In this document: positions 25,191 through 34,837 of the stretch, piece after piece
Layout of the letters: every line of letters starts with the position of its first letter
Numbering within the stretch: the stretch's first letter is position 1
Assembly (NCBI GenBank): GCA_964528035.1
Contig: CAZGQY010000004.1
Coordinates: 1 to 61,758, forward strand
Length of the DNA stretch: 61,758 nt
Direction: 5' to 3'
From: CAZGQY01 sp964528035
GTDB lineage: Bacteria; Pseudomonadota; Gammaproteobacteria; Methylococcales; UBA1147
Translations under genes and position numbers: made by a program
The notes under the pieces: generated by a model
What the model saw: only the letters and a program-made list of their open reading frames with translations
Told to the model about the DNA's origin: nothing
Database searches by the model: none

Positions 25191-27728
25191 TTAAGCGGTT
25201 AACGTTTGTAAAATTCCCTGTATCGAATCGCGTTTAGTTGAATCGAGGTATTCCAGACCGTTTGAGTTACTGGGCCTTGTGGCTTTTAGTGCTTCGTATA
25301 GAGAGTTCCAGCGCTGATCAGCTTTAGTTTCTTCAAACATCACAATGACCTCATCCGCTTTATCAGCGCGGATTATTTCTCGAAATAAATCCAGAGTCTC
25401 ATCATTTGGGTTTTGTCCACACTGACTGGAATCAGACGCAAGAATTCCTTGAATCGTGATACTGGCAGCATCCCAGTTTTTGGATTTGACTTCAAGGGTC
25501 GCGAGAGTGTGGCTGCTGTAAGAATCATGTGGGCGCAGTGCGGTTGCTTTTTTTGCCCAGTTTATAGCTTCCTCAAGTCTATTTGTGTATTTGTACAGGA
25601 ACCAGGCGAGATTGTTGTATGAATCATGCTTGTCTACTGCGTTTTCAATGGCTATGCGGTAGGCTTTTTCTGCCTCTGACAGTCGATTAGGCTGGTGTTT
25701 GAGAAAGCGAGCAAGATGGGTCCAACTTGAGGCCAGATTTGGTTTTATATTGATGGCTTTTCTATACGCTGATTCAGCATCGTCGGTTTGTTCCATTCGG
25801 AATTGCAAAAAGTCACCCAGGTTGTTCCATAAAATCGGTAGGCGGCTATCGAAATCGAGTGCTTGATAATAGAGTTCTAAAACTCGTTCTATTTGTTGTT
25901 GGTTGATTGTATTATTAGATTGTAACCAGGCATCCCAGCTAATGGCGGCAATTATAGGGTTTTCCCAGTGTTCAGAGGCCGATTCGGCGCCATCGATATC
26001 GTTTAATCCCATCATTTCACCGCATCCTATAGCTTTGTATAAGATTTTTGCATGGTGTCCCAAAATATTTTGCCATTGCCTGGCTTCGTCAGTAAGTTGT
26101 CGATTTAAGCTATGCCAATTAAATTCTGAAAAATTTTCAGTTTCGGCGGCTATATTCAGCTTTTCATTGGGGCTGAGGGAGGGCGATCCAAATAGGATAT
26201 TACAAAAGGATTCTGCAACGATATTGCGTACGTCTAAAGTGTCCGTGATGAGTTCATGGCACTTTTTGGTATCCTGCAGGTATTTAATTTTAAAATTCAA
26301 TTCTTCATTTTCTTGTCCGATATAGAATAATTTCTGGATAGCCGGGTGGGATGAGGCATCGTCTATTAGAGCGGTCAGTAAATGATGCTTCAGAGCCCGT
26401 CTTAATGCAGCCGGTTTAACCGTCTGTGATAGTGCGATAATGTATTCGGGTTGACTTGAATAAGTGGGAGGCATGAGTAGCAATTGTCGAGCGATTTCCT
26501 GGCGCTCTTGGTCTGAAAATAAAGTCAGGATAAAGTAGTTCAACCAGACTCCGGGTGTTTGTAATTGGCTTTGTGTGTGTGCTAAATACCAAATATTGAA
26601 AAAACGCTCCCGAATTTGATACGAAACTGGTGTTTTGTCAGTCGATTTATTCAAGATTCCATGTTGGGTAAGGAAATTCAGTTGGGTGGTAACTTCAGTT
26701 TTTGTTAGATGTGATATTTCCACGATCTGGAGTTCACTGAGTGGCTCCCAGTGTGTTGCCAATAGGTTGAAAATTGAACGACTGGTCGGCGGCAATTCCA
26801 TTAGCCTGATTCGATACCAGGGAGTGATACGATCCAGTAATTTGTGTAAAGCGGGGTAAAGTGTGCTTTTAGTTCTGTTCTGTACGACGTCGAAGATCAG
26901 GCGAGTTGTTCGCGGATTTCCGGCTGTTAAACTGAATAGCCGTCTGCATTCTATATTGTTGTTGCGATCATCATGACCATAGGCGACTGTTCCGGGTGAA
27001 TCGACTCTGGAGTTTAATTGCAGGGCAAGTCCTGATTCATTCAGCCCATTGAGAGCGTGTATTTCGAATAGTTTTTGAGCGCTGGCATAGTCCAGATGTT
27101 TGCCGTCTGTTGCGCGAGTATAGCTGGCAATCAAGATGAACTGAGATGGCTTCGCGAGTACGTCATATAATAACTGGTGTTCGGTATTTAGCTGCTGCAA
27201 GATGACATTTAGGTTATCGACCAGAAATATTAATTTTTTGCCATTATTTTTTGCAATGTTGTTGAGAAGTTTGAGAGTGTCATCGGCATTATTTTTATTT
27301 TTCTGAGAACTTTGAATCACTATGTCCAATGCCTCTTTATTGTCTTCGGTGTTTTTCAATACGGCAGCAAATGCATCAATGCAATTTAGCCAAAAACTAT
27401 TGAGGCTATTGATATTGAGTTGTTGCTCGGGAAATACTAATGGAATCCATCGATTAGAAAGTTGTTGACTACTGTTTATATAATCAGCAAGTTGTAACAG
27501 TAAAGTTGATTTGCCCATCCCGGACAAACCCACTAACAATTGGTGTCGAGGTGTTTTTTTTCCGCGGTTGTGAATCAGTTCTGTTGTAATAGCGTCAAGA
27601 ATTTCTGGATAAATGACAGGGTGTTGCTGTTGCAAGGGATCGTGCAGCAGTCTCGGGTTGTATGTTGGCTGTTCAAATCCGTTTGGTTCGGTGAAATTAT
27701 TCATTGAGCGGGTGTCTTGTGGGAGCAT
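25191..27728 (-). CDS. AAA-type ATPase with C-terminal TPR repeats
   Basis: The 845-residue cytoplasmic protein starts with an Orc1/STAND-like ATPase: Walker A GLSGMGKST (67-75), Walker B KLIFLVDN and a helical lid with a winged-helix-like part around residues 340-390. The second half has TPR-like repeats such as YRKAINIKPNLASSWTHLAR and YRIAIENAVDKHDSYNNLA (around 665-740). This architecture is typical of STAND signal-transduction ATPases, in which repeats sense a partner. It lies 225 nt downstream of the TagS-like permease gene on the same strand, so it may be the last gene of that operon. No closer identification is possible. ATG 27704 is an alternative start. Confidence 0.82.
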   Translation of the reverse strand: MLPQDTRSMNNFTEPNGFEQPTYNPRLLHDPLQQQHPVIYPEILDAITTELIHNRGKKTPRHQLLVGLSGMGKSTLLLQLADYINSSQQLSNRWIPLVFPEQQLNINSLNSFWLNCIDAFAAVLKNTEDNKEALDIVIQSSQKNKNNADDTLKLLNNIAKNNGKKLIFLVDNLNVILQQLNTEHQLLYDVLAKPSQFILIASYTRATDGKHLDYASAQKLFEIHALNGLNESGLALQLNSRVDSPGTVAYGHDDRNNNIECRRLFSLTAGNPRTTRLIFDVVQNRTKSTLYPALHKLLDRITPWYRIRLMELPPTSRSIFNLLATHWEPLSELQIVEISHLTKTEVTTQLNFLTQHGILNKSTDKTPVSYQIRERFFNIWYLAHTQSQLQTPGVWLNYFILTLFSDQERQEIARQLLLMPPTYSSQPEYIIALSQTVKPAALRRALKHHLLTALIDDASSHPAIQKLFYIGQENEELNFKIKYLQDTKKCHELITDTLDVRNIVAESFCNILFGSPSLSPNEKLNIAAETENFSEFNWHSLNRQLTDEARQWQNILGHHAKILYKAIGCGEMMGLNDIDGAESASEHWENPIIAAISWDAWLQSNNTINQQQIERVLELYYQALDFDSRLPILWNNLGDFLQFRMEQTDDAESAYRKAINIKPNLASSWTHLARFLKHQPNRLSEAEKAYRIAIENAVDKHDSYNNLAWFLYKYTNRLEEAINWAKKATALRPHDSYSSHTLATLEVKSKNWDAASITIQGILASDSSQCGQNPNDETLDLFREIIRADKADEVIVMFEETKADQRWNSLYEALKATRPSNSNGLEYLDSTKRDSIQGILQTLTA

Positions 27729-27953
27729 CGGCTTTGGCAGTCATATTAAACGGGAAAGGCAGCCAAGATTTACTTTTTGGCAGCAGACGTAATTTTTTTA
27801 GTCCTCCTTCAATTTTAAGTTGACGGTTATTTTAAGCCGAGAAATAGATTGGTGCAGTTATACACAAAACTTAGCGCCTTGTCCGGCTATTGTGTGCCTG
27901 GCATGAAAGTTCTACCCGTCAATAAACTCTGCAGGAGAACCGGGATCCGGAAA

Positions 27954-29153
27954 TCAGCGCTCTCTCAATCCTTCACTGGGTTCAATCCGTGATGCTTTAA
28001 GGCCCGCAAAAGAGGCCACGATAGCTAGCGACGCACAGGTTAACGCAAAAGAGAGCATGTAATGGACAGGTAGCAGTCTACAGGTTTGTTGTCCGGGTTC
28101 AAGCTGAGCCACCAATAGCTGGTTTATACCCAGGGTCGTTAGGTGAAACATACAGATTGCCAATAGCCAGCCAAGTAAAGCTGTAAGCAAACTTTGCATG
28201 ACGGGGAACCAGATGATATCAATCGTATTAAATCCCACCAGCCTTAATACAGACAGTTGTTTTCGTTTTCTATCGATATTAGCCCAGAAATTTGCTCCCA
28301 GGGAAAGGGCGCAGCCGATTATTCCAACGATCGCAATTGCCCAGTAAATTTTGGTTAAACTTTGATCGAGGTGTTGTACTGTATCGATATCGTGTTCACG
28401 CGTTCTTACTTCGATTCCTTGATCCAATAGCCAGTTCTGTAAGTTTGCAACGTCCTGAATTGATTGGGCAAACAATCGGAAACCAGGATAGTATTGACGC
28501 ATAGTGGGCCTGTCACCAGGCCAACCGAGATCGGGTACTGCCTGCCCATCACGATAATTTTCCAGGGCTTCCAATAGACGCAACGAACAAAATGCGCCGT
28601 CCCGGCTGAATGCACCGGGTGGAGAAATAGCCGATATTTTCAGCTTAATGTGCACACGTTCATTGAGTCCGTTGAATTGTCGAGCGATGCTTCCGTCGAC
28701 AGTGTCACCAGGTTTAACTGCCAGTTTTTTGGCTGCGGATTTAGACAAAATCAGATCACTATAGCTATCTTCGTCTATTGAATTGATGGGTAGAAGTGGG
28801 TCGCCTTTAGCAGTGGGTAGGAGCTCGATATGCAAAATTCTTGGAGAGGTCTTGCTTTTTATCTGGATCGTTGCAGCGATATTGCGTGTTCGGGGAATTA
28901 CAAAGGCAACATCCGAACGATCACCAAGGGTTGAGAACCAGAGTGAACTATAGTTGCCACTGTTAACGGGGCGAATTGCGCGGTTCTGAGGGTCAGCGAT
29001 CAGGCTATCCAACATTGAACCGACTATACCGAACTTAAGGCCAAAAAGTACCATAATTGGTCCCAATGCGGTTGCAAGTCCGAGAATAAGGCACCCGGAT
29101 ATATGCCATTCATAGCAATAGTCTTTAATGGCTAGTTTCGAAATTTTCAGCAT
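27954..29153 (-). CDS. FtsX/LolC-type ABC transporter permease, TagS-like
   Basis: The 399-residue inner-membrane protein has one N-terminal helix, a large periplasmic domain (about 50-270) and three C-terminal helices, the MacB/FtsX/LolC layout. The N-terminal segment, with YEWHISGCLILGLA, a helix reading LGPIMVLFGLKFGIV and then AFVIPRTRNIAA, resembles TagS of the type VI secretion phosphorylation pathway. With its ATPase it would transmit or use energy for a periplasmic signal rather than move a small solute. It is 13 nt after the TagT-like gene. The family call is firm; the TagS call comes from motif memory and context. Confidence 0.83.
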   Translation of the reverse strand: MLKISKLAIKDYCYEWHISGCLILGLATALGPIMVLFGLKFGIVGSMLDSLIADPQNRAIRPVNSGNYSSLWFSTLGDRSDVAFVIPRTRNIAATIQIKSKTSPRILHIELLPTAKGDPLLPINSIDEDSYSDLILSKSAAKKLAVKPGDTVDGSIARQFNGLNERVHIKLKISAISPPGAFSRDGAFCSLRLLEALENYRDGQAVPDLGWPGDRPTMRQYYPGFRLFAQSIQDVANLQNWLLDQGIEVRTREHDIDTVQHLDQSLTKIYWAIAIVGIIGCALSLGANFWANIDRKRKQLSVLRLVGFNTIDIIWFPVMQSLLTALLGWLLAICMFHLTTLGINQLLVAQLEPGQQTCRLLPVHYMLSFALTCASLAIVASFAGLKASRIEPSEGLRER

Positions 29154-29166
29154 ATTCAGTTGTTTA

Positions 29167-29928
29167 TTACCGGGTTATCGAAGATTCACTGGAATCTGCC
29201 AAGTGTTGAGTGTGATGATAAAGTGGAGTCAGTCCAAAATTTTTGAGATGTTCCCAGGCATGGCTGGCCAAAATCAATGTTATCCCCAGGTCGTCTACCA
29301 GTTTGACGAACAGATTCATGGTGGTCTTTGCTGCGTATGGATCCAAAGAAGCAGTGGGTTCATCAGCGATGACAACCGACGGTCGATGTGCAATTGCACG
29401 GCCAATCGCAACCCGTTGACGTTCTCCAATTGAAAGTGAACCAGGAAGCTTGTTGATATGTCGCTCGATTTTCAGTTCACGGGTAATTTTTTGTACTGTA
29501 CCGTCATCACCAAGATTAAGAATGTCACGAGAAAGATTAATATTGTCCCAAACTGTCAAAAAGGGTAGCAAGCCACCAGTTTGCATGACGTAGCCGATAT
29601 GCTGTTTACGTAAATGTGCAATTTTATTGAGTTGGTTCGATTTCCATTTTTGGTTAACATCGACACTGCCCTGGGTTGTGTCAGGACTGAAAAGAAATAG
29701 AGAACTTTTGCTTGGCCGGGAAATGAATGCCAACATATCGAGCAGTGTTGATTTACCACAACCGCTTTCACCAATAAGTGCGATTTTTTCACCTCGTCCG
29801 ATGCTCAGGTTCGGTACTGATAAGTGAAATGCGGCACCTTCCGATGCTCGATTTTTTTCGATATGCTGCAATTGGTAAACATACGGTTGATTTTTTCCGT
29901 CTTTTGGGATGTTAGCGGTTGATTTCAT
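29167..29928 (-). CDS. ABC transporter ATP-binding protein, TagT/LolD-like
   Basis: This 253-residue protein has Walker A GESGCGKST (53-61), Q-loop YVMQTGGLLPF, signature LSIGERQRVAIGRA (LSIGE in place of LSGGQ) and Walker B VVIADEPTASLDP. These are features of the LolD/MacB/TagT class that pairs with FtsX-type permeases. It lies between the VWA gene (5 nt) and the permease gene (13 nt), so the three are one operon. In H1-type T6SS clusters, tagS and tagT lie beside ppkA, as the PpkA-like VWA gene does here. Confidence 0.9.
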   Translation of the reverse strand: MKSTANIPKDGKNQPYVYQLQHIEKNRASEGAAFHLSVPNLSIGRGEKIALIGESGCGKSTLLDMLAFISRPSKSSLFLFSPDTTQGSVDVNQKWKSNQLNKIAHLRKQHIGYVMQTGGLLPFLTVWDNINLSRDILNLGDDGTVQKITRELKIERHINKLPGSLSIGERQRVAIGRAIAHRPSVVIADEPTASLDPYAAKTTMNLFVKLVDDLGITLILASHAWEHLKNFGLTPLYHHTQHLADSSESSITR

Positions 29929-29933
29929 CAGTG

Positions 29934-31925
29934 TTAAGGAAGCATGTCTAACGGTACAGGAAATACCGAATTGCCATTAATGGGTTTATTGTCAAGACTG
30001 ATCCAGATGTCAGTATGATCGTGCAAGGCGCGGTAATAGGTAATTTTTTCTTCTAGCTGGCTTAGAAAATTAACTTGTTGTGTGGTACTCCAACTATGCC
30101 AATCGTCTAAGGCCAGATTCATTACTTGTCCGGTGTAAGGAAGATCTTCAATGTATTCGCGTAAAAAGCCAATATCTGCAAGACTATTTCCTTCTTCCTG
30201 GTTAGTTGTGGTTCCTAATTTGGCTGGATCGCGGGAAATGGTTGCTGCAATTATTTTCAGGTCGCCAATAAAGTTTTTAGGAGATATCAGACCTTGTTCC
30301 GCAGTTTCGAGTACTTGTCTAAGAACGTCGTAGAGATCTGAGAGTTGGTCTCGTGTTAACAGCACACAAACATCAACGGATTTGTTCTCCGGGTTTAGAA
30401 AATCTTTATCCAGCAACCAGGCATTGAATACACCTGGAGCAGTCTGATTTTTCGTTTTTCTAAGATAATTTAGACGTAAAGCATGGCCTAATTTGGCGGT
30501 TTTTTCACGTAATGCAGCCAGTTTTGGGTTTGTTGTCTCTTCCTGGGTCAGTGATGCTTCAGATTTTTCTCCTATAGCGGTGATCTGTGATGTAATTTGA
30601 CCGGCAAGTGAATCGATAACCTGGCCAAATTCTTCCAGATTTGCTGCAGTCACTGGGTAGTACAGGCTGCCTATGCCGGGATAGTTGGATAGTTGACGGT
30701 ATTTTGCTGCTGCTTCCTTGCTGTTTGCCTGGCCGCTGGGGCTGAGCAGATGCAGCACGAATATTGCGACACCCTTGTCTTGAGCCATTTGGTTTAGCTG
30801 TACTGCATCAAGTTTTGTCGCAGACAAAGGATCTGTTGCCTCGCGGGGTCCGGCATCAGTAATCAAAATGATATAGCGTGCAGCATCGGATGACCAATTC
30901 ATGGCGGAAAGTGTTTTTTCAACACCGGCGTAACTGTCTTCCACAAAATCTCTAGTAGGGTAAATTGCTGCGGCGAGCCTGTTTATCTTTCTAAGAAAGA
31001 TATTTGGGTTCGCACCCTGCTCCAGGCTAACTAACTGGCGGGTTAAAAAACCCACTCCGAAGGCTGCCTTAATATTATCGCGAAAGGCAACCAGCCCGAA
31101 TCGAACCTGACCCAGGAGGTTGGACTGATCTAATCGTTGATAGATTTTTTTTGCTGCTTGACGGGTTCGGTTGATATAAGGCTGCATGGACAATGTCGCG
31201 TCGATCGTAAACGCGATACCAGCGGTATAATCCGGTTGCTTTTTGTTTGTGTCTGTCGGCTTTTCCAGAGAAGAGGATTCTCGAATGGATATGCTTGATA
31301 CTTTGAGTAATTTGGCTATTTGACCGTCTAGATAAATGTCTTCGTAATCATAGATTGGTAATAGGTAGAAGTTTTTTGTAATATCAATATTTTCTGGGGG
31401 TTGAATAGCCACTACGGGAGAATTTTTGAGTTGTTTGCCCTGAGTGGCGGCACGGTAAAACTTTTTATAGCGACGAATATCGTAATTATCGACGATTGTC
31501 TGTATCGATTCTTTATCAGAATATAACAGCACCCTGTCATGCTCGACCGGGTTGTGAAACATGAGTGTCAAGCCTTGGTTCCATTCCAGTGTATGGTCAG
31601 CTCTGATCCAGCCATCCAGTTGTCCAATCCGGTTACCACCAACCTGCAGCCATTCAGTTTTTTCGTTTTCCTGGAATCGTTGGTATACGTAATAAACTGT
31701 AAAGGGAGCCAATTCAATGTGATCTTTTTGAGACAGTTCTTTACGAGGAAAAAGTTTGGCGTCAGGTAAGGACAGGACCCTTTGGTAGAGGTCTTTTTTT
31801 CCTGGGATCAGCAAAGGTCGGGTGGGGTTCGCTACACTTTTAAAGCTCAATAATGCAAAGATTATAATCGCGGCAAATTGAAGTATTGGGGCTTTCGCCG
31901 ATGACTGCATTAATTTTAATCCCAC
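29934..31925 (-). CDS. Periplasmic VWA protein resembling the C-terminal half of T6SS kinase PpkA
   Basis: The 663-residue product has a signal peptide or anchor (about 13-32). An SH3-like region follows, with APFTVYYVYQR (73-83) and GWIRADHTLEWNQGLTL. The VWA domain has the MIDAS motif DATLS (242-246) in FTIDATLSMQPYINRTR. The C terminus ends in PVPLDMLP. This matches, from memory, the non-kinase half of PpkA, which senses signals in the periplasm; there is no kinase domain here. A GTG (31925) overlaps the upstream ATPase stop by 10 nt, and ATG 31910 follows 5 nt after it. It sits directly before the TagT/TagS-like genes. Confidence 0.82.
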   Translation of the reverse strand: MGLKLMQSSAKAPILQFAAIIIFALLSFKSVANPTRPLLIPGKKDLYQRVLSLPDAKLFPRKELSQKDHIELAPFTVYYVYQRFQENEKTEWLQVGGNRIGQLDGWIRADHTLEWNQGLTLMFHNPVEHDRVLLYSDKESIQTIVDNYDIRRYKKFYRAATQGKQLKNSPVVAIQPPENIDITKNFYLLPIYDYEDIYLDGQIAKLLKVSSISIRESSSLEKPTDTNKKQPDYTAGIAFTIDATLSMQPYINRTRQAAKKIYQRLDQSNLLGQVRFGLVAFRDNIKAAFGVGFLTRQLVSLEQGANPNIFLRKINRLAAAIYPTRDFVEDSYAGVEKTLSAMNWSSDAARYIILITDAGPREATDPLSATKLDAVQLNQMAQDKGVAIFVLHLLSPSGQANSKEAAAKYRQLSNYPGIGSLYYPVTAANLEEFGQVIDSLAGQITSQITAIGEKSEASLTQEETTNPKLAALREKTAKLGHALRLNYLRKTKNQTAPGVFNAWLLDKDFLNPENKSVDVCVLLTRDQLSDLYDVLRQVLETAEQGLISPKNFIGDLKIIAATISRDPAKLGTTTNQEEGNSLADIGFLREYIEDLPYTGQVMNLALDDWHSWSTTQQVNFLSQLEEKITYYRALHDHTDIWISLDNKPINGNSVFPVPLDMLP

Positions 31926-33604
31926 GATGATTTTAATAACTGCGAAAGTTGATTGCCGGAATTTGCTTGATCCTTGATATATTGGCGGAGTTGGCGCAGC
32001 GATTTGCTCGCGTCGGGGTGTCCGGATGATTCCGCAATGTTATACCATTTCCGAGCCTGGGTAACGTTGGGCCTGTCGATTATACTCGGATTTAAATTGA
32101 ATGTTGCAGGATCGTTGAATTGTCCTAATGTGAACGCAGCATCCGGGTGATTTTTTCTGGCCGCATAAAAATATAATAAATAGGCGTCGGATGTGAATTT
32201 AGCTTGCGAAAAAATTTCTGCTTGTCGAACGACCTCGTCCAGATCATCCTGTTGCCCGGCTATTTCCAGATCCTCCAGGAAACGACGTGCCTGGAAACCA
32301 GGTTGACTATCCATTAATTCATTGATGGGCTGCGATGGAGTTGACTGGGGTTGCTGATTGAGATCTTCTTGCTTTGGGGGGTCATTAACCACCAGAGGCA
32401 TTTCTGCTTCGTCAAATGATTCGGATAGCATTTTGCTATCCAGTTCTATGATTGGGGCGATCTGTTGGTTTTGTGCCGGCTCGGATTCGGTGTCGTGGAA
32501 CTCTAGTGAACTGAATTCGATCGTACCAGAATAGGAATTGCAATCATCAGATTTGCAATTGTTGAGTGTTTGATGGGCAGTTTGGCTGGATAACTGACTG
32601 GTCGTGTTGATCCATATCGAGTAGGCGAAAATGAACACGGCTAATCCGGCCAACGCTGCTCGCAGAGGCCTGTTTCGTAATGATTGAAGGGTGCTGTTTC
32701 CTCCAGAAAGTGTTAGAAGAAAATCATCCCTGGCTTTGTGGTTATCTTCAGCTTCAGGTATTGCAGGGTCGGTATATGCAACAGGATCGTAATTGTTGGA
32801 ACGCCGATCGGGTTCTTTGTCAATCGAAACTGCATCAACCATTTCTTCACTCACTATGAGGGAGTGGAGATTTTCTGCAGTTCTGAGTGCTTCTCGGCAA
32901 ATTCTGTCAACGACTGCCGGGATGCCGCTGGATTTGCGACCAATTTCGCTAATGGCATCTAAGCTAAAAAGTTCGTTATTCCTGCAGCCTGCGACGCTTA
33001 AGCGGTGATCTATGTAATCTTTGACCTCTGTAGAGTCGAGCCGATCTAACTCGAAACAGAGCAGAGACGAGAAAAAAAGCGGCTTTGGTTTCGCAGCAGA
33101 CATTTGAGGAATGAATTCAGCTGTGGCAGATAAAACAAACTGAATCGATGCGTGCTCTGTTGAACTTGGTGTTGAAAGTAATAGTATGTTATTCAGTAAA
33201 TCCAGCGGCAGGGCATCTACATCGTCGATGATAATTACAATATGTAAGTTACTGGTTTCCAGCAGATATTGATTGAGCGACTGCATTTTTTGCAGCAAAC
33301 TCCCGCGGCTGAGTTCCAGGTTTAATTCGTCCAGCAATGTGTCTATGAAATTTTCATATCGATATGAATTGACCTCGATGAAGATGAACTCGGTGTCTAG
33401 TAAAAGGCAGGCTTCCAGTTCACGCAACATCAAAGTTTTGCCCAGACCTTGTTCCCCAATCAGTAGCGCGGTGTCTTTACGCGAGGCTACTTGTGCGCAC
33501 AAGCTCTCGTAAACCGTTACCCAATGGCTGGTTCGATACAGAAAATCGGAGTCCCATTCGGGGTTGAAGGGATCATTATTTAGGCCGAAATAATTGGCGT
33601 ACAT
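31916..33604 (-). CDS. ExeA/GspA-like AAA ATPase with transmembrane helix and Sel1-like tail
   Basis: From ATG 33604 the protein has about 562 residues. It starts with the ExeA/GspA signature MYANYFGLNNDPFNP, Walker A GEQGLGKT (50-57) and Walker B IVIIIDDVDALP. A transmembrane helix (LAGLAVFIFAYSIWI) follows at about 317-332, then a Gln- and Pro-rich linker and Sel1-like helices near the C terminus (ARKWYNIAESSGHPDA). GspA-type ATPases act at the inner membrane with cell-wall-associated assemblies. It begins the operon leading into the VWA, TagT- and TagS-like genes. The upstream in-frame ATG 33652 is less likely because the family begins at MYANYFGL. Confidence 0.84.
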   Translation of the reverse strand: MYANYFGLNNDPFNPEWDSDFLYRTSHWVTVYESLCAQVASRKDTALLIGEQGLGKTLMLRELEACLLLDTEFIFIEVNSYRYENFIDTLLDELNLELSRGSLLQKMQSLNQYLLETSNLHIVIIIDDVDALPLDLLNNILLLSTPSSTEHASIQFVLSATAEFIPQMSAAKPKPLFFSSLLCFELDRLDSTEVKDYIDHRLSVAGCRNNELFSLDAISEIGRKSSGIPAVVDRICREALRTAENLHSLIVSEEMVDAVSIDKEPDRRSNNYDPVAYTDPAIPEAEDNHKARDDFLLTLSGGNSTLQSLRNRPLRAALAGLAVFIFAYSIWINTTSQLSSQTAHQTLNNCKSDDCNSYSGTIEFSSLEFHDTESEPAQNQQIAPIIELDSKMLSESFDEAEMPLVVNDPPKQEDLNQQPQSTPSQPINELMDSQPGFQARRFLEDLEIAGQQDDLDEVVRQAEIFSQAKFTSDAYLLYFYAARKNHPDAAFTLGQFNDPATFNLNPSIIDRPNVTQARKWYNIAESSGHPDASKSLRQLRQYIKDQANSGNQLSQLLKSSWD

Positions 33605-33871
33605 TGCGTTAAAGTGTGTCAAAACCAAGGGGGAGAATGTGTTAGTGAACAACGCCCATGAAATTTCTAGAATAACGGGATTGAATGCCTATTTCAACGA
33701 ATTTACTCTAAGCGTTCATCTTGCTATTGATTTACATTTTCTATTTTTGTTGTTCATCAAAATTTGTTTAGGACTCAATTTATCAAGACATGTGGTCAAA
33801 ATTCCAATTCACCACTGAATCTTAAGCAAGGATTCTGCTATCATCGTAAAGTTTCAGATATTGGACTCACT

Positions 33872-34837
33872 ATGACTACGTTGAGATTTATTCTTCTGGT
33901 TTCTATTACCTTAGCTGCAAATTTTGTATTCGCAGAGACTCTCTATGTTTCTTTGGAAAAAGACAACGCGATAGCAATAGTGGACGCGGAGAAACAGCAA
34001 TTGCTGAAGACTGTCACAATCGGTCAGCGGCCTCGGGGTGTGCAATTGAGTAAAGATGGTCAGTTCCTTTATGTAGCGGTCAGTGATGACGATACCATCA
34101 AAGTTTTGAACACGGAGTCGTTAACCGTTGTCGGGAGCCTGCCATCGGGTGAGGATCCGGAAACATTTGTACTGGATTCCAGCGAAAAGCGGGTGTATGT
34201 ATCTAACGAAGACGATAACCTGATTACTGTAATTGATATACAGGAAAAAAATGCCATCGCACAGATTCCCGTAGGGGTTGAACCCGAAGGAATTGCGGTG
34301 AGTCGCGATGGGAAATGGTTGGTGAGTGCCTCTGAAACAACCAATATGGTGCATTGGATCGATCCCCTTGGATTACAGATCGTGGAAAATACTCTGGTCG
34401 ATCTAAGGCCCAGAGCTGTGGCGTTTACAGCAGATAGCCAGCAACTCTGGGTGACTTCGGAGATAGGCGGAACTGTGTCAATCATTGATGTGTCATCAAA
34501 ACAAATTGTTAAGAAACTCAAATTTTCGGTTGCCGGTGTAAGTCAGGGTAAGATACAGCCGGTCGGTGTCGTGGTCGACGATGCCCGCCGCTGGGCCTAT
34601 GTTGCTTTAGGTCCTGCAAACCGCGTCGCAGTGATCGATGCGCAAAAGCTGGAAATCAGTCAATATTTGTTGGTTGGACAAAGAGTCTGGAATTTGGCTT
34701 TTTCTCCGAATCAGACGCACTTGTATACAACAAATGGTGTCAGTAACGATATTTCCATCGTTGATTTAAGTGAACATAAAGTAGTCAAATCACTATTGGT
34801 GGGCCGATACCCGTGGGGTTTGGCGGTTAAGCCATGA
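33872..34837 (+). CDS. PQQ-system-associated YVTN-family beta-propeller protein
   Basis: The product of about 321 residues has a signal peptide (LRFILLVSITLAANFVFA) and seven-bladed YVTN-type repeats: TLYVSLEKDNAIAIVD, LYVAVSDDDTIKVLN, VYVSNEDDNLITVID and more to the end. It matches the beta-propeller protein regularly found with PQQ-dependent alcohol dehydrogenase ABC genes (TIGR03866 type) and should act in the periplasm. The ATG at 33872 begins the signal peptide; longer starts do not. It overlaps the ATPase gene by 4 nt. It has no haem motif and is not itself a dehydrogenase. Confidence 0.86.
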   Translation: MTTLRFILLVSITLAANFVFAETLYVSLEKDNAIAIVDAEKQQLLKTVTIGQRPRGVQLSKDGQFLYVAVSDDDTIKVLNTESLTVVGSLPSGEDPETFVLDSSEKRVYVSNEDDNLITVIDIQEKNAIAQIPVGVEPEGIAVSRDGKWLVSASETTNMVHWIDPLGLQIVENTLVDLRPRAVAFTADSQQLWVTSEIGGTVSIIDVSSKQIVKKLKFSVAGVSQGKIQPVGVVVDDARRWAYVALGPANRVAVIDAQKLEISQYLLVGQRVWNLAFSPNQTHLYTTNGVSNDISIVDLSEHKVVKSLLVGRYPWGLAVKP

